DNA from: Pseudoduganella lutea
GTDB lineage: Bacteria; Pseudomonadota; Gammaproteobacteria; Burkholderiales; Burkholderiaceae_D
Direction of reading: 5' to 3'
NCBI RefSeq assembly: GCF_004209755.1
Contig: NZ_CP035913.1
Location: 1,116,001-1,180,000 of the forward strand
DNA: 64,000 bases
In this document: one piece after another, positions 8,281 to 16,713 of the stretch
Position numbering within the stretch: position 1 is the first letter of the stretch
How the letters are laid out: every line of letters begins with the position of its first letter
Notes under the pieces: generated by a model
Told to the model about the DNA's origin: nothing
Seen by the model: the letters and a program-made list of their open reading frames with translations, nothing else
Database searches by the model: none
Translations under genes and position numbers: made by a program

Positions 8281-10611
8281 TCAGTGCGCAGGTGTAACGG
8301 GCGCGATGATCGAGCCGGGCACGACGAAGGCGCCGAATTCGCGCACCATCGCCTGCACGAACGGATCGTTGTTCACCGTGTCCTCGGCCTGGCGCTGGCA
8401 CGCTTCGCGGTGTACCTGCTGCTCGGCGGCGGTGGTATACCACACCGGGCCGAGTTCCGTCTCCACGCGCGCGGGGCGCGCGAAGCGCTCGGCCAGCGCG
8501 GCGGTCAGTTTTTCCACGTTCGGCGCCGTGCGCCATGTATCGATCGGGCAGCGCAGGTGGAACACGACGGCATTGCCGTCGATCCTGCATGCGATCAGCT
8601 CGGCCTGCGTGGCCAGCTGCTGGGCCACGCCGCGCAGCGGCAGGTGCGCGGCCAGCAGCGGCCAGTTGCCATCCCATGCCAGTTCGGGAACGGGCGTGAC
8701 CACATAGGCATACGGGGCCTGTGCCGGCGCCTGCTGGCGAGCCGGTGCGGGCGCGGGTGCCGGCGCAGGCGCCTCGGCGCGTGCATTCGTGGACGCCGCC
8801 GGATGCGCCGCATACGCCGGTGCCGACGGCGCTTCGGCGCGCAGGCCGGCATGATGCGATGCGGCCGGCGGCGCGCGATGGCCCGGTGCCGCGACGGCGC
8901 TGTCATCGGAGAATTCAGTGACCCAGGGCGGCAGGTCATCGTCCGGCGGGGCCGGACGCGCCTGTGGCTGCGCGGGCTGCACCGCGGGCGGCGCTTCCAG
9001 CACGGCGGCTTCGCCTTGCGGCTGGGCCTCTTCCCACGGCAGCGGCCTGCCCGGCGCGGACGTTGGCGCCGGTGCCTGTGGCATGGCCGTTTGCGGCGGG
9101 GCGGCTTCCGGCTCCGCGGTGCGCATCGGCGGCCGCCCGCCGGTGCGTGCCAGCGTGGCGGCCCGGGCTGCTTCGAGCGCCGCATTGATCGCGGCACGCG
9201 CCGGGCTCACGGGGCCGGATGGACGCGCCGCGGCCACGGGTGCCGGTGGCACGGGTGCGGCAGCGGGTGCAGAGACGGGCGCAGTTGCGGGAGCGGATAC
9301 CGGAACCGATGCTCGAGGCGCGGCGGCTGCCGGCGGCGGCGTGACAGCCGCGTGGCTGCCCGCTGGAGCGCCAGCGGCACGTGGCGCGGCCGACGGTGCC
9401 GAGGGTGCCGCGGCGGCGGCGGCCGCGCGGGCCGGTGAGCCACCCGCGGCCGGGCGTGACATTACCGGCGTGTTGGCCGGGGCACCGCCGGGTGCCGCCT
9501 CGGCGCCACCGACGCCGGGGCGAAAGGCCAGCATCCGCAGCAGCGTCATCGAGAAGCCGGCATATTCGTCCGGCGCCAGCCCCAGCTCGTTGCGGCCATG
9601 GACGGCGATCTGGTAATACAGCTGCACTTCTTCCGCGTCGAACACAGCGGCGAGGCGGATGATGTCCGCGTGTTCGGGCAAGTCTTCCGGCACGGCCGCC
9701 GGCACCGTCTGTGCCAGCGCGATGCGGTGCAGCAGCGTGCCCAGGTCCTGCAGCGCGCCGTTGTACGACAGGCTGCGGCTGGCCATTTCATCGGCCACCG
9801 CCATCAGGTCGGCGCCATCGCGGTTCGCCAGCGCATCGAGCAGTCGCACGAGATACGACTGGTCGAGCGCGCCCAGCATGCCCTGCACCGCGTCCAGCGT
9901 GACGGCGCCGGCCGCGTAGGCGATCGCCTGGTCCGTCAGCGACAGCGCATCGCGCATCGAGCCATGGGCGCCCTGCGCCAGCAGGCGCAAGGCCGGCTGC
10001 TCGAAGGTCACCCCTTCCTGGCCGAGGATGTTTTCCAGGTGGCCCACGATATGCCCTGGCGGCATCTGCTTCAGGTTGAATTGCAGGCAGCGCGACAGCA
10101 CGGTGACGGGGATCTTTTGCGGATCGGTCGTCGCCAGGATGAATTTCACGTGCTCGGGCGGCTCTTCCAGCGTTTTCAGCATGGCGTTGAACGCGTGGTT
10201 CGTCAGCATGTGCACCTCGTCGATCATATAGACCTTGAAGCGCGCATTGCTCGGTGCGTAGACGGCCTGTTCGAGCAGCTGCGCCATCTCGTCCACACCG
10301 CGGTTCGACGCCGCATCCATCTCTATATAGTCGACGAAGCGGCCGCCATCGATCGCGCGGCAGGCCTCGCACACGCCGCAGGGGGTGGCGGTGATGCCGC
10401 CATTGCCGTCCGGCCCCGTGCAGTTCAGCGATTTCGCCAGGATGCGCGACAGCGTGGTCTTGCCCACCCCGCGCGTGCCGGTGAACAGGTAGGCGTGATG
10501 CAGGCGCCCCGTGCCCAACGCGTGCGTCAGTGCACGCACGACGTGCTCCTGGCCGACGAGCGTTTCAAAGTTGCGGGGACGGTACTTGCGAGCGAGGACT
10601 TGATAGGACAT
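8281..10611 (-). CDS. dnaX: DNA polymerase III subunits gamma/tau
   Basis: A 776-residue clamp-loader ATPase. Walker A is GTRGVGKT at 45-52. The zinc cysteines are C64, C78, C81 and C84, and a Walker B/sensor region YMIDEVHMLTNHAFNAMLKTLEEPP follows. Residues roughly 375-620 are a long low-complexity Ala/Pro linker, longer than in E. coli, before a C-terminal tau-like domain (PELAWDGNWPLLAAHLPLRG). I see no A-rich slippery site like the one that makes gamma in E. coli, so a separate gamma form cannot be claimed. It heads the cluster with ebfC, yciI and recR, and the SRP RNA gene lies just upstream on the same strand. Confidence 0.96.
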   Translation of the reverse strand: MSYQVLARKYRPRNFETLVGQEHVVRALTHALGTGRLHHAYLFTGTRGVGKTTLSRILAKSLNCTGPDGNGGITATPCGVCEACRAIDGGRFVDYIEMDAASNRGVDEMAQLLEQAVYAPSNARFKVYMIDEVHMLTNHAFNAMLKTLEEPPEHVKFILATTDPQKIPVTVLSRCLQFNLKQMPPGHIVGHLENILGQEGVTFEQPALRLLAQGAHGSMRDALSLTDQAIAYAAGAVTLDAVQGMLGALDQSYLVRLLDALANRDGADLMAVADEMASRSLSYNGALQDLGTLLHRIALAQTVPAAVPEDLPEHADIIRLAAVFDAEEVQLYYQIAVHGRNELGLAPDEYAGFSMTLLRMLAFRPGVGGAEAAPGGAPANTPVMSRPAAGGSPARAAAAAAAPSAPSAAPRAAGAPAGSHAAVTPPPAAAAPRASVPVSAPATAPVSAPAAAPVPPAPVAAARPSGPVSPARAAINAALEAARAATLARTGGRPPMRTAEPEAAPPQTAMPQAPAPTSAPGRPLPWEEAQPQGEAAVLEAPPAVQPAQPQARPAPPDDDLPPWVTEFSDDSAVAAPGHRAPPAASHHAGLRAEAPSAPAYAAHPAASTNARAEAPAPAPAPAPARQQAPAQAPYAYVVTPVPELAWDGNWPLLAAHLPLRGVAQQLATQAELIACRIDGNAVVFHLRCPIDTWRTAPNVEKLTAALAERFARPARVETELGPVWYTTAAEQQVHREACQRQAEDTVNNDPFVQAMVREFGAFVVPGSIIAPVTPAH

Positions 10612-10679
10612 GCCGGGATTTTACCGCAGACCAGGCGCGATGAGGCCAACAATAGCCGGCCCGACCAAGCGGCCGGGCT

Positions 10680-10799
10680 CGTGTCCACCCTGGGGTCAGG
10701 CTTGAAATCGGACACGGGCTCATCCCATGCCGACGGGCCGCGGTCGCCATCAGCGCCGAGCCCGTGTCCACTTTTGGGGTTGACCCCAGGGTGGACACG
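10680..10799. repeat. Nested inverted repeats built on GTGTCCACCCTGGGGTCA
   Basis: The 19-mer CGTGTCCACCCTGGGGTCA at 10680-10698 is the exact reverse complement of 10781-10799. Inside it a second perfect pair, GGACACGGGCTC near 10710 and GAGCCCGTGTCC near 10758, forms an inner stem. The whole 120-bp block can fold as a double hairpin and has no coding potential. It differs in core sequence from the GTGTCCGACAC elements elsewhere in the window, so it looks like a second repeat family. It separates dnaX from ffs. Confidence 0.7.
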
Positions 10800-10832
10800 G
10801 GCTGGACTATATAAGAGCAAAAAGATGGGCGT

Positions 10833-10867
10833 AAAAAAAGCTGCCGGGGCAGTTTTGCCGGGCAGCT
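10833..10867 (-). terminator. Rho-independent terminator of ffs
   Basis: Read on the minus strand, AGCTGCC and GGCAGCT form a stem around a C-rich loop, followed by seven T. It lies about 45 bases beyond the 3' end of the SRP RNA. Confidence 0.8.
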
Positions 10868-10910
10868 TGCTTCTAAAGCTTCGTTTTGAAGCTTCGTTCT
10901 GAAATCGGGA

Positions 10911-11006
10911 GGCGAGCCTGATCTGCGGCACTTGCGGTGAACGGCTTTGGCTGCTTCGTTCCCGACCTGACCAGGTAAACCATGCCGCAATGCGCAGGGG
11001 CCCGCC
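10911..11006 (-). ncRNA. ffs: Signal recognition particle RNA (4.5S, small bacterial type)
   Basis: On the minus strand the sequence contains the hallmark apical loop GGTCAGGTCGGGAACGAAGC followed by AGCC, the Ffh-binding domain of bacterial 4.5S RNA. The closing ends GGCGGGCC (11006-10999) and GGCTCGCC (10918-10911) pair to complete the long hairpin, giving about 96 nt. The RNA works with Ffh to target nascent membrane proteins. A good -10 box lies just upstream and a terminator downstream. Exact ends are estimated from pairing. Confidence 0.93.
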
Positions 11007-11013
11007 AGACATC

Positions 11014-11042
11014 ATTATAACCGGTCCCGCGCTGAACGGGAA
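11014..11042 (-). promoter_or_regulatory. Sigma70 promoter of ffs
   Basis: On the minus strand a perfect TATAAT (11019-11014) is preceded after 17 bases by TTCCCG (11042-11037), a weak -35. The start point would fall about 7 bases further on, right at the 5' end of the SRP RNA. Confidence 0.7.
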
Positions 11043-11055
11043 CATCCCGGGAAAA

Positions 11056-12540
11056 TTACAGGCCCAGCTGCTGCCAGATATCGTCGACCTTGCGTTTCAC
11101 CTCGGGCGTCATCTGGATCGTCGTGCCCCATTCCCGGGTCGTTTCGCCCGGCCATTTATTCGTGGCATCGATGCCCATCTTGCTGCCGAGGCCACTGATT
11201 GGCGACGCGAAATCGAGGTAGTCGATCGGCGTATTGTCGACCAGCGTCGTGTCGCGCGTGGGGTCGACGCGGGTGGTGATGGCCCAGATGACTTCCTTCC
11301 AGTCGCGGATGTCGACATCCTCGTCGACGACGACGATGAACTTCGTATACATGAACTGCCGCAGGAAGCTCCACACGCCGAACATCACCCGCTTCGCATG
11401 CCCCGCGTATTGCTTGCGGATCTGCACCACCGCCATGCGGTAGCTGCACCCTTCCGGCGGCAGGTAGAAGTCGGTGATTTCCGTGAACTGCTTTTGCAGC
11501 AGCGGCACGAATACCTCGTTCAGCGCCAGGCCCAGCACGGCCGGCTCGTCCGGCGGCTTGCCTGTATACGTGGAGTGGTAGATCGGGTCGCGGCGCATGG
11601 TGATGCGGTCGATCGTGAACACGGGGAACGAGTCCTGCTCATTGTAATAACCGGTGTGGTCGCCATACGGCCCTTCCAGTGCGTGCTCATAACCCGATGG
11701 ATGGTTTTCATCCGGATAGATATGCCCTTCCAGCACGATCTCGGCCGATGCCGGCACGCGCAGCTCGCTGCCGATCGCCTTCACCAGCTCGGTGCGGCTG
11801 CCGCGCAGCAGGCCGGCGAACTGGTATTCGGACAGCGTGTCGGGTACCGGCGTGACGGCGCCCAGGATAGTGGCCGGATCGGCGCCCAGCGCCACGGCCA
11901 CCGGATAGGGCTGGCCGGGATTGCGGATGCAGTGCTCGCGGAAGTCCAGCGCCCCGCCCCGGTGCGCGAGCCAGCGCATGATCACCTTGTTCCGGCCCAG
12001 CACCTGCTGGCGGTAGATGCCCAGGTTCTGGCGTTTCTTATTGGGCCCCTTGGTGATGACGAGACCCCAGGTGATCAGCGGCGCCACGTCGCCCGGCCAG
12101 CAATGCTGGATCGGCAAGCGGCCGAGGTCGACATCGTTGCCTTCCCAGACGATGTCATGGCACGGTGCGCCGCGCAGCTCCTTCGGCGCCATGTCCCACA
12201 CGGCTTTCACCAGCGAGCCCATGTCCATGATGTCCTTGAAACCCTTGGGCGGCTCGGGTTCCTTCAGGCGCGCCAGCACGTGGCCGATGCGGCGCAGTTC
12301 CTGCATGTTTTCGGCGCCCATGCCCAGCGCCACGCGGCGCGTGGTACCGAACAGGTTGCCCAGCACGGGGATGGTGAAATTTGTAGGATTCTGAAACAGC
12401 AGAGCAGGCCCGCCGGCCCGCAACGTGCGATCACAGACTTCCGTCATCTCCAAATGTGGCGAAACTGGCAACGAAACATGCTTAAGTTCGCCAATTTTTT
12501 GCAATTGGGCAATAAAATCCCGCAGATCTGAATATTTCAT
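11056..12540 (-). CDS. ubiD: 4-hydroxy-3-polyprenylbenzoate decarboxylase UbiD
   Basis: A 494-residue UbiD-family decarboxylase that removes the carboxyl group from the ubiquinone precursor using prenylated FMN. The sequence matches full-length E. coli-type UbiD, including [40 protein letters not shown], the prFMN-site region [18 protein letters not shown], and [15 protein letters not shown]. The start at 12540 ([10 protein letters not shown]) fits the family. A further 18 in-frame codons upstream are basic and not conserved. It stands alone on the minus strand, upstream of ffs. The prenyltransferase making its cofactor (UbiX) is not in the window. Confidence 0.95.
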   Translation of the reverse strand: MKYSDLRDFIAQLQKIGELKHVSLPVSPHLEMTEVCDRTLRAGGPALLFQNPTNFTIPVLGNLFGTTRRVALGMGAENMQELRRIGHVLARLKEPEPPKGFKDIMDMGSLVKAVWDMAPKELRGAPCHDIVWEGNDVDLGRLPIQHCWPGDVAPLITWGLVITKGPNKKRQNLGIYRQQVLGRNKVIMRWLAHRGGALDFREHCIRNPGQPYPVAVALGADPATILGAVTPVPDTLSEYQFAGLLRGSRTELVKAIGSELRVPASAEIVLEGHIYPDENHPSGYEHALEGPYGDHTGYYNEQDSFPVFTIDRITMRRDPIYHSTYTGKPPDEPAVLGLALNEVFVPLLQKQFTEITDFYLPPEGCSYRMAVVQIRKQYAGHAKRVMFGVWSFLRQFMYTKFIVVVDEDVDIRDWKEVIWAITTRVDPTRDTTLVDNTPIDYLDFASPISGLGSKMGIDATNKWPGETTREWGTTIQMTPEVKRKVDDIWQQLGL

Positions 12541-12674
12541 ACAAATTTTACGTTTTTTTCTCGGTCGAAGGCCGGCGTCAAGTCGTCCGGACAAGTGCTT
12601 GATTCTATTGGTTTTAGCTCAACTACGCTCGACAATGTCATACCTAAAAGTTATAAAGAACGTCCGCGTTAGTA

Positions 12675-12703
12675 TTGACGTGATATAAAACGGCTTCTAC
12701 AAT
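12675..12703 (+). promoter_or_regulatory. Near-consensus sigma70 promoter
   Basis: TTGACG (12675-12680) and TACAAT (12698-12703) are separated by exactly 17 bases. The predicted start near 12710 is about 320 bases ahead of the transglycosylase start codon. It would therefore make either a long leader or an independent small RNA. Confidence 0.7.
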
Positions 12704-12709
12704 TCGACC

Positions 12710-12835
12710 TACTTGAAGAGGACATGGCAAAAATGCCAACTACGTGTCGCTCATTCATTCACGGAGTCGGGGCTCCACAAAACATTTTAGGAGTGTTGTT
12801 TCCCAAGGCGTCTGCCTTAAGGCGTTTTTAGCCTT
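12710..12835 (+). ncRNA. Candidate small RNA or structured 5' leader
   Basis: Starting at the strong promoter just upstream, about 125 bases contain a hairpin TGGCA-AAAA-TGCCA (from 12725), a second GGAG...CTCC hairpin near 12763, and several GGA trinucleotides. The end has overlapping AAGGC/GCCTT stems followed by five T (12825-12829), which could act as a terminator. No open frame of note lies in it. I do not recognise the family; RsmA/CsrA-type GGA motifs are a guess only. Confidence 0.4.
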
Positions 12836-13030
12836 ACCCCCGAAAAAAGTTGTATTGCGACTGATTTACCGAACGAATCAGCTCAGGCAAGCAATGAAGA
12901 CGTTCCGGCTCGCGCGCCTCCCCGGCGGCGACGGACGATAACACATCTGATGCACGGCAATTGCACAGCTAAGGAGTCGCGCGCCTGCGCGCGGCGAAGC
13001 CATGCTTTTACGGACATTGCAGGGAGTTCT

Positions 13031-13966
13031 ATGATCAATCGTTTCAATGGGCTGGCAACTGCCGGCCGCTCGCTGGTCTCAGGACCAGCCGCGCGCCTCG
13101 GCGCGCAGCGCATCACCCTGCGCAGCGTCTTTACGACTGCGCAACACACGCTCACGATCTTCGGCGTGAGCGCCCTCGTCATCGTGGCCGTGCTGTGGGC
13201 ACGCCCCGACCTGGCGCATGCATTGACGGCATCGCTGGTGCCGGCACAGCAACAGCAGGCGCCAGCCATGGCCGCCCCGGCCGTCACCGTCACGGCGCCG
13301 CCGCTCCATGAACTGATGGAAGCGCCCGCCATCACCGCCGCCGCCACGGATGCCGGCAGGCAGCTGACGCCGGCCGAGGAAAAAGCCCTGGTCGGCACCC
13401 GCAAGCAGCAACAATGGGTGACGGACTGGCTGTCCAAGCGCTACCGCGTGGCGAACGATGCTGCCAACATGCTGGTATCGACCGCCTACGTGACGGCACG
13501 TGAGATCAAGCTCGATCCGTTGCTGATCCTGGCCGTGATGGCCATCGAGTCGGGGCTGAATCCGTTTGCCGAAAGCCCGATGGGCGCACAGGGCTTGATG
13601 CAGGTGATGTCCAAGGTCCACCACGACAAGTTCCAGGATATGGGCGGCGTCCAGGCCGCACTGAACCCGGTAGCGAACATCCGCGTCGGCTCGCTGATCC
13701 TGAAGGATTACGTGAAGCGTGGCGGTTCCGTCGAAGCCGGCCTCAAATATTACGTGGGCGCCGCCGCGTTCGAGACCGATGATGGCTACGGCTCGAAAGT
13801 ATTGGCCGAATACAAGCGCCTGAAGCAAGTCTCCGCCGGCAAGAAAGTGCCGACCTTCACCCGCCCTTCCACCCCGACGCCAACCACGGTAACGGCAAGC
13901 GCCGAACCCAAACCCGCCCAGGCCGAAGCACCCAAGACCGAAGCGGAACAACTGGCCGGCCTGTGA
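13031..13966 (+). CDS. Membrane-anchored lytic transglycosylase (SLT domain)
   Basis: A 311-residue protein with one N-terminal membrane segment (about residues 38-57, LTIFGVSALVIVAVLWARP). An Ala/Pro-rich spacer follows, then a soluble SLT (goose-lysozyme-like) domain. The catalytic Glu is E173 in AVMAIESGLNPF, with the family blocks GAQGLMQVM and NPVANIRVGSLILKDY behind it. Such enzymes cleave peptidoglycan in the periplasm. The start at 13031 is chosen because GGGAG precedes it by about five bases; an upstream in-frame ATG at 12950 lacks one. The C-terminus is Pro/Thr/Glu-rich and not part of the domain. A terminator follows. Confidence 0.88.
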   Translation: MINRFNGLATAGRSLVSGPAARLGAQRITLRSVFTTAQHTLTIFGVSALVIVAVLWARPDLAHALTASLVPAQQQQAPAMAAPAVTVTAPPLHELMEAPAITAAATDAGRQLTPAEEKALVGTRKQQQWVTDWLSKRYRVANDAANMLVSTAYVTAREIKLDPLLILAVMAIESGLNPFAESPMGAQGLMQVMSKVHHDKFQDMGGVQAALNPVANIRVGSLILKDYVKRGGSVEAGLKYYVGAAAFETDDGYGSKVLAEYKRLKQVSAGKKVPTFTRPSTPTPTTVTASAEPKPAQAEAPKTEAEQLAGL

Positions 13967-13987
13967 ACCGCCCCAGTCATCGAAACC

Positions 13988-14011
13988 AAGCCACCGGACG
14001 GTGGCTTTTTT
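13988..14011 (+). terminator. Rho-independent terminator of the lytic transglycosylase gene
   Basis: AAGCCACC and GGTGGCTT form a stem around a 4-base loop, followed by a run of T. It lies 21 bases after the stop codon. The hairpin and the following 30 bases are repeated in inverted orientation at 14272-14313. Confidence 0.85.
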
Positions 14012-14036
14012 ATTGCCTGAAAAATGGGGTACGTCC

Positions 14037-14264
14037 GTACTGCCGTTCAGTTAACGGAATTCGATGCAGTCCGCGATGCTAGCGTATTGGTGTCGGACAC
14101 CGGCTTCTCGGTGTCGGACACCGGTTTTTGCATGATGTTGCCGATTTCCTGAGCGGAAAACCGGTGTCCGACACATTTTCCGGATAAAGCGCCCGGAAAA
14201 AATGTCCGACACCAGTCACGCTAATAGTAATCAATGGTCACGTCGGCTTAACTAAACAGCATCA
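14037..14264. mobile_element. MITE-like element, copy 2, with degenerate ends
   Basis: The segment matches copy 1 (1088-1320) along most of its length, including the block from GCGTATTGGTGTCGGACACC to the AAAATGTCCGA stretch and the motif TTTTCCGGATAAAGCGCCCG. Its ends (TACTGCCGTTCAGTTAA at left and the complement of TTAACTAAACAGCATCA at right) pair imperfectly, so it is older or more diverged than copy 1. There is no clear target duplication. It lies between two inward-facing terminators and encodes nothing. Confidence 0.65.
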
Positions 14265-14288
14265 GGGTCCGTCCCCATTTTCCAGGCA

Positions 14289-14313
14289 ATAAAAAAGCCA
14301 CCCGAAGGTGGCT
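14289..14313 (-). terminator. Rho-independent terminator of nusB
   Basis: On the minus strand AGCCACC and GGTGGCT form a stem with loop TTCG, followed by six T. It lies 21 bases beyond the nusB stop. Confidence 0.85.
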
Positions 14314-14333
14314 GGATCGTGCGGCGCGGTGGA

Positions 14334-14804
14334 TCAGCGCTTCTTGTCGGCCGCGACTTCGTCGGCGCGCAGTTTCGGCGCCAGCTTGTCGAGCACGCCA
14401 TTGACGTACTTGTGGCCATCGATGCCGCCGAACGACTTGGTCAGCTCGACCGCTTCGTTGATGACGACGCGGTACGGGATTTCCGGATGGTTCTTCAGCT
14501 CGTAGGCGCCCAGCAGCAGCACCGCATGCTCGATCGGCGACAGTTCGCCGATGCCACGGTCGACGAGCGGCGCGAAATCCTCGCGCAGCGCGACCGACTG
14601 CTCGATCGTGCCATACAGCAGCGCCGCGAAGAAATCGCCATCGGCCTTGTCGAAGCCGTGGGCGGCGCGGATGTTGTTGACCACCGTTTTCGCCGGCTCG
14701 TTGTTCAGCAGCCATTGATACAGGCCCTGCAGCGCGAACTCGCGCGCGCGGTGCCGCGGCGTGCGGTTCTTGCTCGGGTTGGCGTGTACAGCTTTATCGT
14801 TCAT
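14334..14804 (-). CDS. nusB: Transcription antitermination factor NusB
   Basis: A 156-residue all-helical NusB protein, which with NusE binds boxA of rRNA leader RNA to prevent termination. The family signature KNRTPRHRAREFALQGLYQW is at the N-terminus, and SPIEHAVLLLGAYELK and YRVVINEAVELTKSFGG lie in the core. It follows ribH after 32 bases, the common ribH-nusB arrangement, and is the last gene of the ribB-ribH-nusB operon. Confidence 0.96.
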   Translation of the reverse strand: MNDKAVHANPSKNRTPRHRAREFALQGLYQWLLNNEPAKTVVNNIRAAHGFDKADGDFFAALLYGTIEQSVALREDFAPLVDRGIGELSPIEHAVLLLGAYELKNHPEIPYRVVINEAVELTKSFGGIDGHKYVNGVLDKLAPKLRADEVAADKKR

Positions 14805-14836
14805 GATGTTCTTTCAGTATTACTCTTCTTGGCGGC

Positions 14837-15319
14837 TTATTCTTCGTCGCCCTGCTGCAGCTCTTCCAGCGCGATCGCCAGGTTTGCCATCTCCACGGCC
14901 ACGCGGGCCGCGTCGGCGCCCTTGCCGGCCATGCGCACTTCGGCCTGCTCGTCATTCTCGGTCGTCAGCACGGCATTGGCGATGGGAATGCCGAAGTCCA
15001 GGCCGATGCGGGTGATGCCGGCACCGGATTCGTTCGAGACCAGCTCGAAGTGGTAGGTTTCGCCACGGATCACGGCGCCCAGCGCCACCAGTGCATCGAA
15101 CTGGCCGGATTCGGCCATCTTCTGCAGGACCAGCGGGATTTCCAGCGCGCCCGGCACGGTCACGTGCAGCACGTCTTCATCCGCCACGCCCAGGTGCTTC
15201 AGCTCGGCCAGGCATGCCGACAGCAGGCCGTGGCATACGTCTTCGTTGAAACGCGCCTGGACGATGCCGATGCGCAGGCCTTCGCCGTTCAGATTGGTTT
15301 CGTAGGTTCCTACCGTCAT
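14837..15319 (-). CDS. ribH: 6,7-dimethyl-8-ribityllumazine synthase
   Basis: A 160-residue lumazine synthase that joins dihydroxybutanone phosphate with 5-amino-6-ribitylaminouracil, the penultimate riboflavin step. It shows the core [16 protein letters not shown], the substrate site [18 protein letters not shown], and [18 protein letters not shown]. Length is normal. It lies between ribB and nusB on the minus strand with short gaps. Confidence 0.97.
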   Translation of the reverse strand: MTVGTYETNLNGEGLRIGIVQARFNEDVCHGLLSACLAELKHLGVADEDVLHVTVPGALEIPLVLQKMAESGQFDALVALGAVIRGETYHFELVSNESGAGITRIGLDFGIPIANAVLTTENDEQAEVRMAGKGADAARVAVEMANLAIALEELQQGDEE

Positions 15320-15349
15320 GAGAGGCCTCTTATATAGTGGGTGGGTGGA

Positions 15350-16459
15350 TTACGCTTCGGGTTTGGCCAGGTAGCCGGTCACTTCGAGATCGAAGCCCGT
15401 CATCGACGGCATCTTGCGCGGGCTGGCCAGCAGTTTCATGCGGCGCACGCCGATGGCGCGCAGGATCTGGGCGCCGATGCCATACGTGCGCAGGTCCATG
15501 CTGGCGGCACGGCCTTGCGGTTTCGCTTCCTTGTTCAACGCGGCCAGCTGGCCGAACAGCTGCTCGGCCGTCTCGCCGCAGTTCAGCAGCACCATCACAC
15601 CGGACCTGGCGCCCTTGATGGCCTTCAGCGATGCCGACACGTTCCAAGAGTGCGTGGTGGCGTCCGTTTCCAGCAGGTCCAGGATCGAGACCGGCTGGTG
15701 CACGCGCACCAGGGCTTCCTCGTCGGCGTCCACGTCGCCATGCACCAGCGCCAGGTGGGCGCTGCCGCTTGGCGTGTCGCGGAACGCGATCATGCGGAAA
15801 TCGCCATGCGCCGTGCGCAGTTCGCGCTCGGCCACGCGTTCGACCATGCATTCCTTGGCGCTGCGGTAGTGGATCAGATCGGCGATCGTGCCGATCTTGA
15901 TGCCGTGTTCCTTGCCGAATTCGAGCAGGTCAGGCAGGCGCGCCATCGTGCCATCGTCCTTGACGATCTCGCAGATCACGGATGCCGGCGTGAGGCCCGC
16001 CATCGCGGTCAGGTCGCAACCCGCCTCGGTGTGGCCGGCGCGCATCAGCACGCCGCCCTTGACGGCACGCAGCGGGAAGATGTGGCCCGGCTGCACGAGA
16101 TCGGACGGCTGGGCACCCTTGGCCACGGCCACCTGGATCGTGCGCGCACGGTCGGCGGCCGAGATGCCGGTGGTCACGCCTTCGGCGGCCTCGATCGATA
16201 CCGTGAAGTTAGTGCCGAACGAGGTGCCGTTGCGGGTGGCCATCAGCGGCAGCTCGAGCCGGTCGACGATTTCCTCGGCCAGCGTCAGGCAAACGAGTCC
16301 GCGTGCATAACGGATCATGAAGTTGATGGCTTCCGGCGTGACGAAATCGGCCGCCAGCACCAGGTCGCCCTCGTTCTCGCGGTCTTCTTCATCGACCAGG
16401 ATCACCATGCGGCCGGCGCGCAGCTCGGCGACGATTTCTTCGGTGCTGGAGATAGTCAT
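15350..16459 (-). CDS. ribB: 3,4-dihydroxy-2-butanone 4-phosphate synthase fused to a degenerate GTP cyclohydrolase II domain (RibBX type)
   Basis: A 369-residue protein. The N-terminal RibB half (to about residue 205) has the acidic loop [17 protein letters not shown] and the active-site stretch [22 protein letters not shown]. It makes dihydroxybutanone phosphate from ribulose 5-phosphate. The C-terminal half aligns with RibA by position but lacks the three zinc cysteines and the RxGQEGRG motif of GTP cyclohydrolase II, so this half is probably not catalytic. Such RibBX hybrids are known in beta- and gammaproteobacteria. A separate RibA should exist elsewhere. The start at 16459 has AAGGAT in front and replaces a longer open frame by nine codons. 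No FMN riboswitch is visible upstream. Confidence 0.92.
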   Translation of the reverse strand: MTISSTEEIVAELRAGRMVILVDEEDRENEGDLVLAADFVTPEAINFMIRYARGLVCLTLAEEIVDRLELPLMATRNGTSFGTNFTVSIEAAEGVTTGISAADRARTIQVAVAKGAQPSDLVQPGHIFPLRAVKGGVLMRAGHTEAGCDLTAMAGLTPASVICEIVKDDGTMARLPDLLEFGKEHGIKIGTIADLIHYRSAKECMVERVAERELRTAHGDFRMIAFRDTPSGSAHLALVHGDVDADEEALVRVHQPVSILDLLETDATTHSWNVSASLKAIKGARSGVMVLLNCGETAEQLFGQLAALNKEAKPQGRAASMDLRTYGIGAQILRAIGVRRMKLLASPRKMPSMTGFDLEVTGYLAKPEA

Positions 16460-16713
16460 GTAATAAATCCTTGGCGTGTTTCGCAACCCGCTATTTTAAT
16501 GGATTTGGCGCGCTTTCACCCGACAATCCACCGCGCCGGCCATTGCGATGGATTTCCATTGGAACAATCTGTCGTGCTTATCTGAAAACCAACATAACCA
16601 TAGGCAACCTCGACCGTACTGGCTATGATCGGCGAACAGGACAACAGCCGTGCGCCCGCTGCCAGGTCGGCGGGGTAGCATGGAATACAGGACCGACTGG
16701 TCGAAAAGGCATT

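Larger units (their letters stand above)
12541..13030. other. 490-bp AT-richer intergenic region between divergent ubiD and the transglycosylase gene
   Basis: This stretch holds no convincing gene. Short open frames at 12744-12941 lack ribosome-binding sites and family features. It contains the promoter and candidate RNA annotated separately (12675-12835), and the GGGAG ribosome-binding site at 13021-13025 of the lytic transglycosylase. Its base composition is clearly lower in GC than the flanking genes. Confidence 0.6.

Noticed and set aside
8281..10611. Programmed frameshift in dnaX giving a separate gamma subunit
   Set aside because: No A-rich slippery heptamer with a following hairpin was found in the linker region.
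12744..12941. Small open frame of 65 codons before the transglycosylase
   Set aside because: No ribosome-binding site, basic unconserved-looking translation, and it overlaps the candidate RNA with its terminator.
16460..16713. FMN riboswitch upstream of ribB
   Set aside because: The conserved FMN aptamer blocks (AGGGCAGGGTGAAATTCCC-like and the following GGCGGT elements) are not present.
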